From an uncultured Bacteriovorax sp. (lineage in GTDB: Bacteria > Bdellovibrionota > Bacteriovoracia > Bacteriovoracales > Bacteriovoracaceae): a stretch of DNA of 64,000 bases. The DNA is taken from assembly GCA_946481315.1 (NCBI GenBank), contig CAMLMH010000004.1:185391-249390 (forward strand), in the 5' to 3' direction. Under the pieces are notes generated by a model. It saw only the letters and a program-made list of their open reading frames with translations, was not told the origin of the DNA and did not search any database. Shown in pieces: positions 7,197 to 16,393 of the stretch (its first letter is position 1; every line of letters begins with the position of its first letter). The position numbers and the translations under genes were made by a program.

Positions 7197-9610
7197 AGCA
7201 ATTAAAGACCGTTATCTGCCTTCACCACGGATCTCCCGGATCGGCCCGAGATTTTTTCCATCTTGGACTTCTGCTTCCGGATTGTCATCTGGAAGTCTAT
7301 GACAGAGTAGAAAAAAATTATACTGATGAACATAAAAAGGCACTGATTCAACTGGGCTATTCATTCGGATGCGTAGAGGCCCTTAATACGGCAGTAGAAA
7401 ACGAAAATACCCGTTACGTTATTCTCATTGCACCTTTTTTGTTTCCGCAGAAAAAACCAGGCGTAGTGATGAAATCACTTCTTAATATCAGTCTTTTCAA
7501 TAAAAAAGTTCTTCCCAGAATTGCCAAAAAAAGTATTCATTCCATGCTGGTTAAAAGCAGCTACCCCGAGACAGTCCCTGATCATTATAAAGACGATGCA
7601 AAAGCTTATGTCGATCCCCGACGGCTCAAGCACTCCATCATGGAAAAGGATTTTGCTCATCACGAGATTTATCACAAATTTCAAAAACTCGAAGATCGGG
7701 GTGTAAAAGTCTTTATCATTCTGGGCGAACAGGATTTAACCTCTTCCAGAGAAATTCAGATTGATCCGCTAAAAAGATTTAAAAATATAACACTGCAGAT
7801 GATTCCCAAAGCAGGGCATGCCCTATTGTGGACACATACAGATGCGCTGGCACGGAAAATAAAGGAAGTTATGAAAGATCATCAAAAAAATCACGCTGAA
7901 GAAAAATTGGGCTACTATCACGGTGTGGATGAGCGCAATAATGTGGCCAGTTTTCTTAAGGCCCATCTTGAAAGTTTTCCCAATAAGAAAATTCTCAGCT
8001 GGGTAGACCCAAAAGAAATTGAAAAACTCAAAAACTGGCAGGGTGAACTAAATCTGGAGATTAAGCATCAGTCAGTCACTGTGGCGGAACTCGATCACCT
8101 TGTGGGTATTCTTTGCCATGAATTTAAAAAAATTGGAATTCAAAATGGAGACAGAGTTATCCTTTTTATTCCTATGTCGCTTTATATGTATGCATCTATG
8201 TTCGCACTCCAAAAAATGGGCGCTATTCCGACGTTTCTTGACTCCTGGGCCAGACGCGATCAGATGGGCGTTTCTGCCCAGGTGGCCAATCCTCGCGCCA
8301 TGATCAGTTCTGACCGAGCCTTTGGTTACCTTATGGCCGTTGATGAAATTAAAAACATTCCTATCAAAGTGGTGGCCGGGCCAGTTGCTTCCGACATTAC
8401 CTATAATGCAAAACTTGAAGAACTGCTCGCCGGAAAAACAAAAGATCCGATTACGCCGGTTGAAAAAGAACACACTGCTTTGATCACATTTACGACTGGT
8501 TCTTCCGGTACACCTAAGGGCGCAGACCGCTCTCACCGCTTTCTGGCCGCTCAACACTATGCTCTTAACCGTCATCTGCCTTATGATCAAAAAGATAAAG
8601 ACCTTCCGGTTTTTCCGATTTTTTCATTAAATAATCTAGCTGCAGGTGTAGAGACAATTATTCCGGCAATCGACGTTGGAGCTCCGACTCCACATGACGG
8701 AGGATTGCTCTTCTTACAGATGAAATCCATAGGAGTAACTTGTACGACTTTGTCTCCTTCACTTTTTAATGCTCTATCCTCATTTTGCTTGAAAAACAAT
8801 TTGAAGGTAGACTTTTTAAAACGTGTTGTTACCGGTGGAGCACCGATATCTAAAGACGATGTTAAACGCATGCGTGAAGTTGCCCCTAATGCCGAAATTC
8901 TCGTCCTCTATGGATCTACCGAAGTGGAACCAATGGCCCATATCGAAGCGCATGAAATGCTGGCCGAAGTGGCAGAAAGTGACCCTGAAATTGTTGAACC
9001 GGGAGTCAATGTAGGCAGACTTGATAGTGGGCTCAAAGTAAAGTTTATTAAGATTGATAAAGAACCTGTTTATGTGAATTCAGCAAAAGACTGGGAAAAA
9101 GTAGAAGTACCATCTGCTACTGTGGGAGAACTCATTGTTGCCGGTGAACATGTCTGCGAAAAATATTTTAATAATGAAGAGGCCTTTTTTCGGGCAAAGA
9201 TCCGTGACCATGACGGTATAGTCTGGCATCGTACCGGTGACCTTGGATTTCTGGACCAAAATCAGAACCTCTGGATTGTTGGACGAGTTCATAATGCCAT
9301 TAGACGTGGAAATGATTATTTCTTTCCAGTTAAGGCCGAAATTATCCTTAAGCGTTTTCCTTTCGTGAAGAAGGCTGCATTCCTGGGAATGGAAGATAAA
9401 AAACTAGGTGAAAAAACATTCGCCGTCTTTTCAACAACTGATTTCAATCTGGATTTAAGTGCTGCAAAAAAAGAAATCAGACGTGTTCTGGAAAAAAATA
9501 AATTTGTCGTTGATGAAGTTATTCATGTTGATGATATACCAATGGATCCTCGTCATCATAGCAAAGTTGAGTACGGACTTCTCAAAAAGAAGATAACGGA
9601 AAACGTATGA
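7193..9610 (+). CDS. Alpha/beta-hydrolase fused to an OleC-like acyl-AMP ligase
   Basis: 805 residues in two domains. Residues 1-230 are an alpha/beta hydrolase: oxyanion segment HHGSPGS (11-17), nucleophile elbow GYSFG with Ser57, acid Asp181 in GEQD and His209 in AGHA. Residues about 240-800 are an ANL adenylating enzyme: phosphate loop TTGSSGTPKG (434-443), YGSTEVEP (573-580), HRTGDLG (679-685), hinge GRVHNAIRRG and catalytic Lys791. The ligase resembles OleC (PIFSLNNLAAG, SPSLFNAL, RVVTGGAPI). Some bacteria fuse OleB to OleC, but OleB uses an Asp nucleophile; a Ser here points to an esterase or thioesterase. No carrier-protein domain is present. It overlaps both neighbours by 4 bp. Confidence 0.75.
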   Translation: MKQLKTVICLHHGSPGSARDFFHLGLLLPDCHLEVYDRVEKNYTDEHKKALIQLGYSFGCVEALNTAVENENTRYVILIAPFLFPQKKPGVVMKSLLNISLFNKKVLPRIAKKSIHSMLVKSSYPETVPDHYKDDAKAYVDPRRLKHSIMEKDFAHHEIYHKFQKLEDRGVKVFIILGEQDLTSSREIQIDPLKRFKNITLQMIPKAGHALLWTHTDALARKIKEVMKDHQKNHAEEKLGYYHGVDERNNVASFLKAHLESFPNKKILSWVDPKEIEKLKNWQGELNLEIKHQSVTVAELDHLVGILCHEFKKIGIQNGDRVILFIPMSLYMYASMFALQKMGAIPTFLDSWARRDQMGVSAQVANPRAMISSDRAFGYLMAVDEIKNIPIKVVAGPVASDITYNAKLEELLAGKTKDPITPVEKEHTALITFTTGSSGTPKGADRSHRFLAAQHYALNRHLPYDQKDKDLPVFPIFSLNNLAAGVETIIPAIDVGAPTPHDGGLLFLQMKSIGVTCTTLSPSLFNALSSFCLKNNLKVDFLKRVVTGGAPISKDDVKRMREVAPNAEILVLYGSTEVEPMAHIEAHEMLAEVAESDPEIVEPGVNVGRLDSGLKVKFIKIDKEPVYVNSAKDWEKVEVPSATVGELIVAGEHVCEKYFNNEEAFFRAKIRDHDGIVWHRTGDLGFLDQNQNLWIVGRVHNAIRRGNDYFFPVKAEIILKRFPFVKKAAFLGMEDKKLGEKTFAVFSTTDFNLDLSAAKKEIRRVLEKNKFVVDEVIHVDDIPMDPRHHSKVEYGLLKKKITENV

Positions 9611-10503
9611 CAAAAGCTTCAAAATGGTGGCAGTTTACTAAAGAACGCTTTGAACCGGTATCTCACTTGCTGATGATTGCCATGTTTGTCCTGACTCATG
9701 TGCTGATCACTAAACGAACCTTTAACGCAATTTTCCCTCTGGAAGTGGGAATCGTCTTATTCATTGCCGTTGTCGCTTTTTATTTTAAACTCCGCCTTTA
9801 TGATGAAATCAAAGATTATGAGCTCGATTGTGAAATCAATCCGCATCGTCCGCTTCCCCGAGGTCTGCTCACCCGCCGGGACATGTATAACGGAATGGGA
9901 TTGTGTATCATGGTGGAAGCCTTTTTGTTTGCGAGCAAAGGTCTTAATCCTTTTGTTAGCATGACAATTGCCATTTTCTACTCACTCATCATGTATAAAG
10001 AATTTTTTATCCGGGAAAAAATAAGACCACATCTGACAACTTATGCTCTTGTTCACACCGTTGTTACTATTCTTCTGAGCCTTGCGATTTTCAGCTTTAT
10101 AACGAACTTATCATTTTCGACAGTTTTAAAAGATAAAACCATGCAGTCATTTGCTCTGTGCAACTGGTTTCTTTTTAATCTCTTTGAGTTTGGAAGAAAA
10201 TCTTTTGCTCCCGAAGAAGAAAGAAGCGGGGTCGATACTTACTCTTCTTTATTTGGAAAAAGTGGCGCTGTGGCCCTCTCAACGTTTCAGACGGTTGCCG
10301 CTCATTATTTTGCCTTCCGAATGAACGGATACAATGAGAAACTTCTCGCTTTTTCTCAGGGTACGATTTTTGTCTTTTTTATTGTTATTGCGCTCAATTA
10401 TCTTTTAAACAGCAGAGTCTATGCGGCCAAACTTTTCCGTAAGATTTCTTCTGTTTATATCATTCTTTTTTACTTAACCCTTATCGCCTCTTTTACTTTT
10501 TAA
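9607..10503 (+). CDS. UbiA-family prenyltransferase-like membrane protein
   Basis: 298 residues with about eight hydrophobic segments. The first polyprenyl-diphosphate/Mg2+ motif is seen as LYDEIKDYELDCEINPHRPL, starting near residue 60, with Asp residues spaced as in UbiA followed by the conserved HRPLPRG. The second motif is weaker: EEERSGVDTYSSLFG near 200. UbiA enzymes join an isoprenoid chain to an aromatic, glycerol or similar acceptor within the cytoplasmic membrane. It is coupled by a 4-bp overlap to the hydrolase-ligase gene and followed after 19 bp by the dikinase gene. The acceptor and prenyl donor are unknown. Confidence 0.7.
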   Translation: MTKASKWWQFTKERFEPVSHLLMIAMFVLTHVLITKRTFNAIFPLEVGIVLFIAVVAFYFKLRLYDEIKDYELDCEINPHRPLPRGLLTRRDMYNGMGLCIMVEAFLFASKGLNPFVSMTIAIFYSLIMYKEFFIREKIRPHLTTYALVHTVVTILLSLAIFSFITNLSFSTVLKDKTMQSFALCNWFLFNLFEFGRKSFAPEEERSGVDTYSSLFGKSGAVALSTFQTVAAHYFAFRMNGYNEKLLAFSQGTIFVFFIVIALNYLLNSRVYAAKLFRKISSVYIILFYLTLIASFTF

Positions 10504-10522
10504 GGACCAATAGGAAGCTTAC

Positions 10523-13237
10523 ATGAAAACCAATCCTCTGCTTATTGTAACGAAAGAAAGTACTCCGCACTTTGCGAAGCTAGAAAGTGGCGGGAAAGGA
10601 CATAATTTATTCTTATTGCAAAACGCCGGTATCAGAGTTCCTTCTTTTATCACGCTTCCTCCACATTTTTTTGAATCCTTTAAAGAACAAAAGGGAATCA
10701 ATACCGCTATCAACGACATGTTGACTGACGACAATGCTGATCTTTTAAAAGTTTCTGAACGCATCCACCAAAAAATTATGGCGACAGATCTTCCGCAGGA
10801 TGTTCGTGAAGCGATTAAAATAGCTTATGAAAAAGTGACCAAAGAAGGAAATACATCACTCGTTTCAGTTCGCTCCAGTGCTCATGATGAAGACTCGGCC
10901 CTGCACTCATTTGCCGGTCAGCTAAGTAGTTTTCTCTATCTCAACGATCTTGAAAATGTTCTGAAGTCCGTTAAAGAATGCTGGGCCTCTGCTTATTCAG
11001 AGCGCTCCCTCCATTACAGAAAAATCAATAAACTGCAAATCGTCAATATTAAAGTCTCAGTTATCATTCAGCAAATGATCGATCCGGATACCAGCGGTGT
11101 TTTTTTCACCTGTAATCCTATCAACGGTAAAAATGATCAGATCGTCATTAACTCAGTTTACGGTGTCGGAGAAGGTTTAGTGTCAGGCCTGCTTGATGCC
11201 GATACCTATGTGCTGGATAAAAAAAATGGATTGACCCTCGAACAAAACATCGTCGAAAAACCTAAAAAACTCGTGCGCGATGCCGCTCTCCAAAAATGTG
11301 CCGAAGTTGAAGTTCCTGCCGCTCAGGTAAATATCTCAACACTGACTGATAAGGAACTTAAAGAACTAAGTGCAATGGCCTTGAGAATCGAAAAATTTTA
11401 CGGACGGCCTCAAGACGTTGAATGGGCCATCCAGAATGGAACACTTTATATTCTGCAATCACGTCCGGTGACAACTGATGTAGAAAACAATAACGGTATT
11501 CTTTATGTCTGGGACAACTCTAATATTGTTGAAAGTTATGGTGGACTCACGATGCCGCTCACTTTTGGTTTTGCTCATTACGTTTATCATCAGGTTTACG
11601 TTCAGTTTTGTGAGATCCTTCTTGTTCCCAAAGATCGAATTAAAGAGATGGATTACTTTTTAAAAAACATGCTTGGTCTCTTCTATGGACGTGTGTATTA
11701 CAATCTGCTTAACTGGTATAAACTCACCAGTATTCTTCCGGGTTATAAATACAATCGTCAGTTCATGGAAACGATGATGGGAACCAATGAGGCCCTGCAG
11801 GATGAAATCGCTGAACGGGTAAAGCCCCCAGAATTTCACCATGGTATCGGTTCAAAGTTCCGCCAATTTGTTACCGGCTGCAAATTTTTCTGGTTTCATT
11901 TAACCATTCAGTCTGTGGTCGATAATTTTCTGAAAGAGTTTCATACAGTTTATAACAAGTTCAGAAGAATTCCTTACCACCAACTGCCGAGTGATAAAAT
12001 TTACGAATACTACCAGCTGCTTGAAAAAGAGATGCTCTGGAAATGGCATGCACCGATTATAAACGATTATCTGTGTATGGTTCACTACGGTCTCTTTAAA
12101 ACCCTGACCAAAAAATGGCTTGGACATCTGGGGGATTCTTTCCACAACGATTTACTGGCCGGAAACGGAAATCTGGAATCGGCAGAACCGACAAAACGCC
12201 TGATCGTTATGTCGGGATATGTTTCAAAAAATCAAAAACTCAAAGAACTCATTCTGGAAACACCAAACGTTTTAGTCCTTGAAGCTCTAAATCAAAGCGA
12301 ACATCAGGAATTCTACAAAATGGTTCTGGATTACATCGATCGTTATGGCTTCCGCTGTATGAGTGAAATGAAACTCGAACAAAAAGACCTGCACCAGGAT
12401 CCTTCCCTCTTTTTCGTCTTCTTAAAAAACCTTATCAACTGTGGACAAACCGACCTGCATGAATACGAGCGCAGAGAAAAAGAAATCAGGACGAATGCTG
12501 AGTCTCTGTTAAATAAAAATCTCGGCGGAATCAAAAAGATAATTTATTCATGGTCTCTGCATCACGCCCGTAAAGCGGTCATGAACCGCGAGAACACGCG
12601 TTTTTGCCGTACCCGCATCTATGGTGTTGTCCGTGCCATGTTCTATGCCATGGGAGAAGATTTCACCAAACGCAATATCATCGACAAAAAAGAAGATATT
12701 TTCTTTTTATCACTCGATGAACTTAAAGGTGCTTTTGAAGGAACAAACAGTATTCAAAATCTCAGAAAATCAATCGAAGTCCGAAAAGCTGAATACGAAT
12801 TTTATAAGGACAATGAGCCTTCTGCTCGTTTTGCAACCCGAGGTCCAGTCTACTGGAACAATGCTCATTTTCCCAAAGAGGAAGTCCAGACGATTGATGA
12901 ATCGACTCTTGCCGCAAACCAGATGGCCGGTATCCCTTGTTCACCAGGTGATGTTATTGGAATCGTCAAGGTGATCATGGGCCCTGAAGACGACATGACG
13001 TTAAACGGAGAAATTCTTGTCACCGACCGGACAGACCCGGGATGGATTCCCCTTTATCCTTCATTATCGGGACTGCTGGTAGAACGAGGCGGTCTACTCT
13101 CCCATTCCGCCATTGTAGCAAGAGAAATGGGACTTCCAACCATTGTCGGAATCAAAGGACTCACTAAAAAAATGAAATCGGGAATGAAAATCCGGATGAA
13201 TGGTGAGACGGGATTAATAGAAATACTTGAAGAGTAG
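10523..13237 (+). CDS. PEP-synthase/rifampin-phosphotransferase-like dikinase
   Basis: 904 residues. An N-terminal ATP-grasp domain (about 1-320) has GGKGHNLFLLQNAGI, SVRSSAHDEDS, SGVFFTCNP and FYGRPQDVEWA. The C-terminal swivelling phosphohistidine domain has GGLLSHSAIVAREMGLPTIV with His861. The TIM-barrel pyruvate/PEP-binding domain of true PEP synthase is absent; a mostly helical middle segment takes its place. That layout is that of rifampin phosphotransferase, which uses ATP to give phosphorylated product, AMP and phosphate. I infer phosphorylation of a hydroxyl on a cluster intermediate, not central metabolism. An AGGAAG ribosome site precedes the ATG. It is the last gene of the rightward operon. 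Confidence 0.75.
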   Translation: MKTNPLLIVTKESTPHFAKLESGGKGHNLFLLQNAGIRVPSFITLPPHFFESFKEQKGINTAINDMLTDDNADLLKVSERIHQKIMATDLPQDVREAIKIAYEKVTKEGNTSLVSVRSSAHDEDSALHSFAGQLSSFLYLNDLENVLKSVKECWASAYSERSLHYRKINKLQIVNIKVSVIIQQMIDPDTSGVFFTCNPINGKNDQIVINSVYGVGEGLVSGLLDADTYVLDKKNGLTLEQNIVEKPKKLVRDAALQKCAEVEVPAAQVNISTLTDKELKELSAMALRIEKFYGRPQDVEWAIQNGTLYILQSRPVTTDVENNNGILYVWDNSNIVESYGGLTMPLTFGFAHYVYHQVYVQFCEILLVPKDRIKEMDYFLKNMLGLFYGRVYYNLLNWYKLTSILPGYKYNRQFMETMMGTNEALQDEIAERVKPPEFHHGIGSKFRQFVTGCKFFWFHLTIQSVVDNFLKEFHTVYNKFRRIPYHQLPSDKIYEYYQLLEKEMLWKWHAPIINDYLCMVHYGLFKTLTKKWLGHLGDSFHNDLLAGNGNLESAEPTKRLIVMSGYVSKNQKLKELILETPNVLVLEALNQSEHQEFYKMVLDYIDRYGFRCMSEMKLEQKDLHQDPSLFFVFLKNLINCGQTDLHEYERREKEIRTNAESLLNKNLGGIKKIIYSWSLHHARKAVMNRENTRFCRTRIYGVVRAMFYAMGEDFTKRNIIDKKEDIFFLSLDELKGAFEGTNSIQNLRKSIEVRKAEYEFYKDNEPSARFATRGPVYWNNAHFPKEEVQTIDESTLAANQMAGIPCSPGDVIGIVKVIMGPEDDMTLNGEILVTDRTDPGWIPLYPSLSGLLVERGGLLSHSAIVAREMGLPTIVGIKGLTKKMKSGMKIRMNGETGLIEILEE

Positions 13238-13250
13238 AAAAACAGACAAA

Positions 13251-13276
13251 AAAAGGCCCTCTTTCGAGGGCCTTTT
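13251..13276. terminator. Bidirectional terminator between dikinase and subtilase genes
   Basis: An 11-bp perfect stem AAAAGGCCCTC / GAGGGCCTTTT with a TTTC loop. A- and T-rich ends on both sides let it stop transcription in either direction between convergent genes. Confidence 0.85.
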
Positions 13277-13284
13277 CAATTGAT

Positions 13285-14679
13285 TTATTTTACTGAAATT
13301 AAGCTTGGTAGAGGCAGAATAAGTTCACGAGGAACCTGGTGAAAGCGAGGACCTCTCAGTTTTTCGTTCATCGTTTTTGGAAGAACATCAAACTTCGACT
13401 GAGCGATAGCTTTTGTCAGGTCCATAGACTTAGATAGTTCTGCTGCTCGTAGCGCGCGCTCTTTGTTTACAAGACCAGATGTTTTTACTTTTCCTTTTAG
13501 CCAGTCTTTTACATCAACGGTTTCCATAATGATTCGTTTCATTTCACGAGCACCCAGTTTTGGGTTTACGTCTTTAATCGCTCCGGCCACACCAGCAACA
13601 AAAGGAGCTGCTTGTGATGTTCCTGAAACAGCAAGTGTGCCGTCCATCGGGATTTGAGAGATGATTCCTACTCCAGGAGCGGCAACTTCAACATTTTTTT
13701 CACCGTAGTTTGAAAACGATGCCAGGGCCTGTTCGCCAAGAGTAGCTGCAACTGAAATTTTATTTTCTCCTACAACGTTAGTTGGAGAAGTTGGAACGAC
13801 GTCATTGTTTGATCCATCGTTACCTGCAGCAAAGACGAAAAGGGTATTGGGAGCTGTTTTCAGGAAAACTTTTGCTTCTTCAATAGCAACTGTGAAGAAA
13901 TGATCTGTATAAGTCTTGATCTCAGCTTCACTGGCAGGTTTTCTGAAGATAGTTTCATAAAGCATGCCGATGACACCTTTTATTTGCTCGTAGCCCGTTC
14001 CAAAAGAGCCGTTCATAACATCGGCCTTATGCCCGTTGATATAAGCGCCAATCTCTCCGTAAACAACTGACTGTTGTTTGGCCAGCTGCCCAATCGCTGC
14101 TTTTAAAAGAGTATCTTTTAGACCTTTGTCTGTTTTCATCGTTACAACTTTTGATCCCGTTGTGAACGTGAGTGTATTTGATTTTTGCCCAGGTAGTTTG
14201 ACTTCTGTTGGAATGAGTTTTACACCGAGAAGCTTAGCCTCAGCAGATGCCTTGGCGGCGATCCCGCCCACGTGAGTGCCGTGCATCCAGTTTCCGAAAA
14301 CTGAAATTTCACGAATAAATTTTTCATCTTTAAGTTTAGCGTTTGCCCATTCGCGGTCTTCCTGAGTCAGAGTTCCTAAGAAAGACTTTAACTGAATATC
14401 GAAAAAGCGACGTACGTCAGCTGTGTTTGACCATGAGTATTGGTAATCAATCAGCATGTTGTTACTTTCGGCAAAGTTCCACCCGTGCATATCGTCCGGG
14501 TAGCCGTTTTTATCTTCATCGCGGTCGTTGGCCTCAATTTCAACCATGTTAGTCCATGCTTTGTGAGCGAGGTCTTTATGCTTCATATCGTTTCCGGAAT
14601 CGACGATAGCAATTGTGGCCGCCTGAGAATTTAAGCTTAGTGCTAATGCAGCGAGAGTTAGTCCGTGAGATAATTTCAT
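13285..14679 (-). CDS. Secreted subtilisin-like serine protease (S8), copy A
   Basis: 464 residues. A signal peptide (MKLSHGLTLAALALSLNSQA) leads straight into the catalytic domain. The triad is Asp27 (IAIVDSGND), His133 (HGTHVGGIA) and Ser355 (SGTSQAAPF), with the oxyanion Asn287 in AAGND. There is no room for the I9-type propeptide chaperone that most secreted subtilases carry. About 75 residues follow the catalytic domain, ending in a Pro/Arg-rich tail. The ATG has a strong AAGGAG ribosome site. It lies 159 bp downstream of a second subtilase of the same layout. A role in extracellular or periplasmic protein degradation is inferred. Confidence 0.9.
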   Translation of the reverse strand: MKLSHGLTLAALALSLNSQAATIAIVDSGNDMKHKDLAHKAWTNMVEIEANDRDEDKNGYPDDMHGWNFAESNNMLIDYQYSWSNTADVRRFFDIQLKSFLGTLTQEDREWANAKLKDEKFIREISVFGNWMHGTHVGGIAAKASAEAKLLGVKLIPTEVKLPGQKSNTLTFTTGSKVVTMKTDKGLKDTLLKAAIGQLAKQQSVVYGEIGAYINGHKADVMNGSFGTGYEQIKGVIGMLYETIFRKPASEAEIKTYTDHFFTVAIEEAKVFLKTAPNTLFVFAAGNDGSNNDVVPTSPTNVVGENKISVAATLGEQALASFSNYGEKNVEVAAPGVGIISQIPMDGTLAVSGTSQAAPFVAGVAGAIKDVNPKLGAREMKRIIMETVDVKDWLKGKVKTSGLVNKERALRAAELSKSMDLTKAIAQSKFDVLPKTMNEKLRGPRFHQVPRELILPLPSLISVK

Positions 14680-14784
14680 CTCAATCTCCTTAAAGAAGGG
14701 TTATCACAATAGATAATTATGACCCTCTAAGGACCAAAAAGGATAAAGAATGTTTCTGACACTTTCTGACTGCTAAAATGAAAA

Positions 14785-14806
14785 AGGCGCTTCTTTCGAA
14801 GCGCCT
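14785..14806 (-). terminator. Terminator after subtilase copy B
   Basis: A 9-bp stem AGGCGCTTC / GAAGCGCCT with a TTTC loop, followed on the minus strand by a T run. It separates the two tandem subtilase genes, which are therefore probably separate transcripts. Confidence 0.8.
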
Positions 14807-14838
14807 CATGATATTATGCAGGATTTCTACGAACTTAA

Positions 14839-16218
14839 TTATTTTTTGATCAACAGGCTCGGACGAACTGGTTTAAATTTAAGGGCCGGGCCTAGAAGAC
14901 GTTTGTTGAATGATTTTGTCACTGCAACATCAGCAATTTCTGCACGAGCTTTGGAGATAGCTAGTTCAACGTTCATTGTCTTAGAAAGTTCAGCAGCGCG
15001 AAGAACGCGGGCCTTATTGACGATTCCTGAAGTCACTACCTTTCCTTTCAACCATGGTTTTACGTCAACAGTCTTAAGGATGATGTTTTTTAGATCAGCA
15101 GTTTTAAGAGCTGGGTTAACATCCTTGGCCAGCGAGATGGCGTTTGTGACAAACGGAGCGGCCTGAGAAGTTCCACTCATTGGCAGGTAAGTTCCCGTTG
15201 GTGCCGTAGAATTGATCGCCACTCCTGGAGCAGCAACATCAACTTTCGTTGCACCGAAGTTCGAGAATTCGGCCAGAGATGAGTAACCTTTAGTTGCAGC
15301 AACAACGATTTTGTTGTCGGCCTCTATATCTGCCGGGTAATCCGGAAGAGCATCGTTATCAGAGTTGTCGTTTCCGGCAGCGATAACAAAAAGTGTATTA
15401 GGAGCAGCATCGAACATAACTTTACCGTTAGCTCTCATTGTTCCGAAATAAGCGATGATCAAATCAACTAGTTCTTCCTCAGTTGGAGTGCGTTTTACCG
15501 CTTCAATGAATCCTGACTGAATAAAAGATACGGCCTGAGCAAAACCGATTCCGTAAGACTGGTTAACAACGTCGACTTTATGGAAGTTCAGGTAGCCGTG
15601 AAGTGGTACCATTTCTTCGATCTGGGCAAGAGCTGTTTTGATCACTTCTTCTTTAAATTCTTCGACAGACATGCCTGGAGCAAAGTCGAATTCCAGCTGA
15701 ACTGGTTCTTTTTCTTTATTGTTTTTTTCCGGGGCCAGTTCCTGGTAAACCGTCGGAAGGATTTTAAGCGACATCACTTGTGCTTTAGCGTTATTAAGAA
15801 CAGCTATTCCGCCTACGTGTGTTCCATGTGCGTAGCCACCTACGAAATTCACCTGATTCATCAGGGGTTTATTTTCAACAGCAGTACGTAACCACCCCAT
15901 TTCCATCTGAGAAATAGTTCCGAGTTCATATTTACCAAAAAGATTGTAGAATCTTTTTACATCCTCAGTGACCAGGTAATTGTATTTATCATTAAAAACT
16001 TTTGCAGAATTTTCTGTGAAGTCCCATCCATTGATGTCCCCTGGAAGACCTGAACCATCTAGATCTGTCGTACTTCCTTCTTTTTCATTTTTATTGACCC
16101 ATGCTTTTGGAGCGATATCTTTATGAGAGATGTCAGTTCCGGTATCCATAACGGCTACAACCGAGGCAGAAGCAGTTCCAAGCTGGATAAGTGTGGCAAT
16201 AGAGATTAATTTTTTCAC
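14839..16218 (-). CDS. Secreted subtilisin-like serine protease (S8), copy B
   Basis: 459 residues from a GTG start at 16218. That start is chosen because AAAGGAG (16223-16230) sits 5 nt upstream and the protein then opens with a proper signal peptide, MKKLISIATLIQLGTASAS; the longer open frame to 16293 adds a non-signal leader. The triad motifs are VAVMDTGTD, HGTHVGGIA and SGTSQAAPF, with AAGNDNSDND around the oxyanion Asn. As in copy A there is no propeptide and a short C-terminal extension. The two proteins align along their whole length and clearly arose by tandem duplication. Exported; substrate unknown. Confidence 0.9.
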   Translation of the reverse strand: MKKLISIATLIQLGTASASVVAVMDTGTDISHKDIAPKAWVNKNEKEGSTTDLDGSGLPGDINGWDFTENSAKVFNDKYNYLVTEDVKRFYNLFGKYELGTISQMEMGWLRTAVENKPLMNQVNFVGGYAHGTHVGGIAVLNNAKAQVMSLKILPTVYQELAPEKNNKEKEPVQLEFDFAPGMSVEEFKEEVIKTALAQIEEMVPLHGYLNFHKVDVVNQSYGIGFAQAVSFIQSGFIEAVKRTPTEEELVDLIIAYFGTMRANGKVMFDAAPNTLFVIAAGNDNSDNDALPDYPADIEADNKIVVAATKGYSSLAEFSNFGATKVDVAAPGVAINSTAPTGTYLPMSGTSQAAPFVTNAISLAKDVNPALKTADLKNIILKTVDVKPWLKGKVVTSGIVNKARVLRAAELSKTMNVELAISKARAEIADVAVTKSFNKRLLGPALKFKPVRPSLLIKK

Positions 16219-16393
16219 TCGTGCTCCTTTGCAAGGTGGTGTCGTAGGTGTAAGAACGCATGGTGTCCTACGGAAGTCGGGGCAAAATAGCACTTTTGGG
16301 GAGAATTTCCTAATAAAATATTGACTATGCTAAATTTTATAGACCAAATAATAATCACTTAGTCGCATTGTAAGAATATTTTAGGAATTCCTC

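Noticed and set aside
8072..8590. Leftward 172-codon reading frame inside the hydrolase-ligase gene
   Set aside because: Antisense shadow of conserved AMP-ligase sequence; its composition (many His, Arg, Phe) is not protein-like.
7193..9610. Frameshift or artificial fusion joining hydrolase and ligase
   Set aside because: The reading frame is continuous with intact motifs on both sides and a normal linker, so the fusion looks real.
10523..13237. Annotation as phosphoenolpyruvate synthase
   Set aside because: The PEP/pyruvate-binding barrel is missing; the domain layout fits rifampin-phosphotransferase-like enzymes.
16219..16293. N-terminal extension of subtilase copy B
   Set aside because: The extension is not signal-like and the GTG at 16218 has a strong ribosome site followed by a signal peptide.
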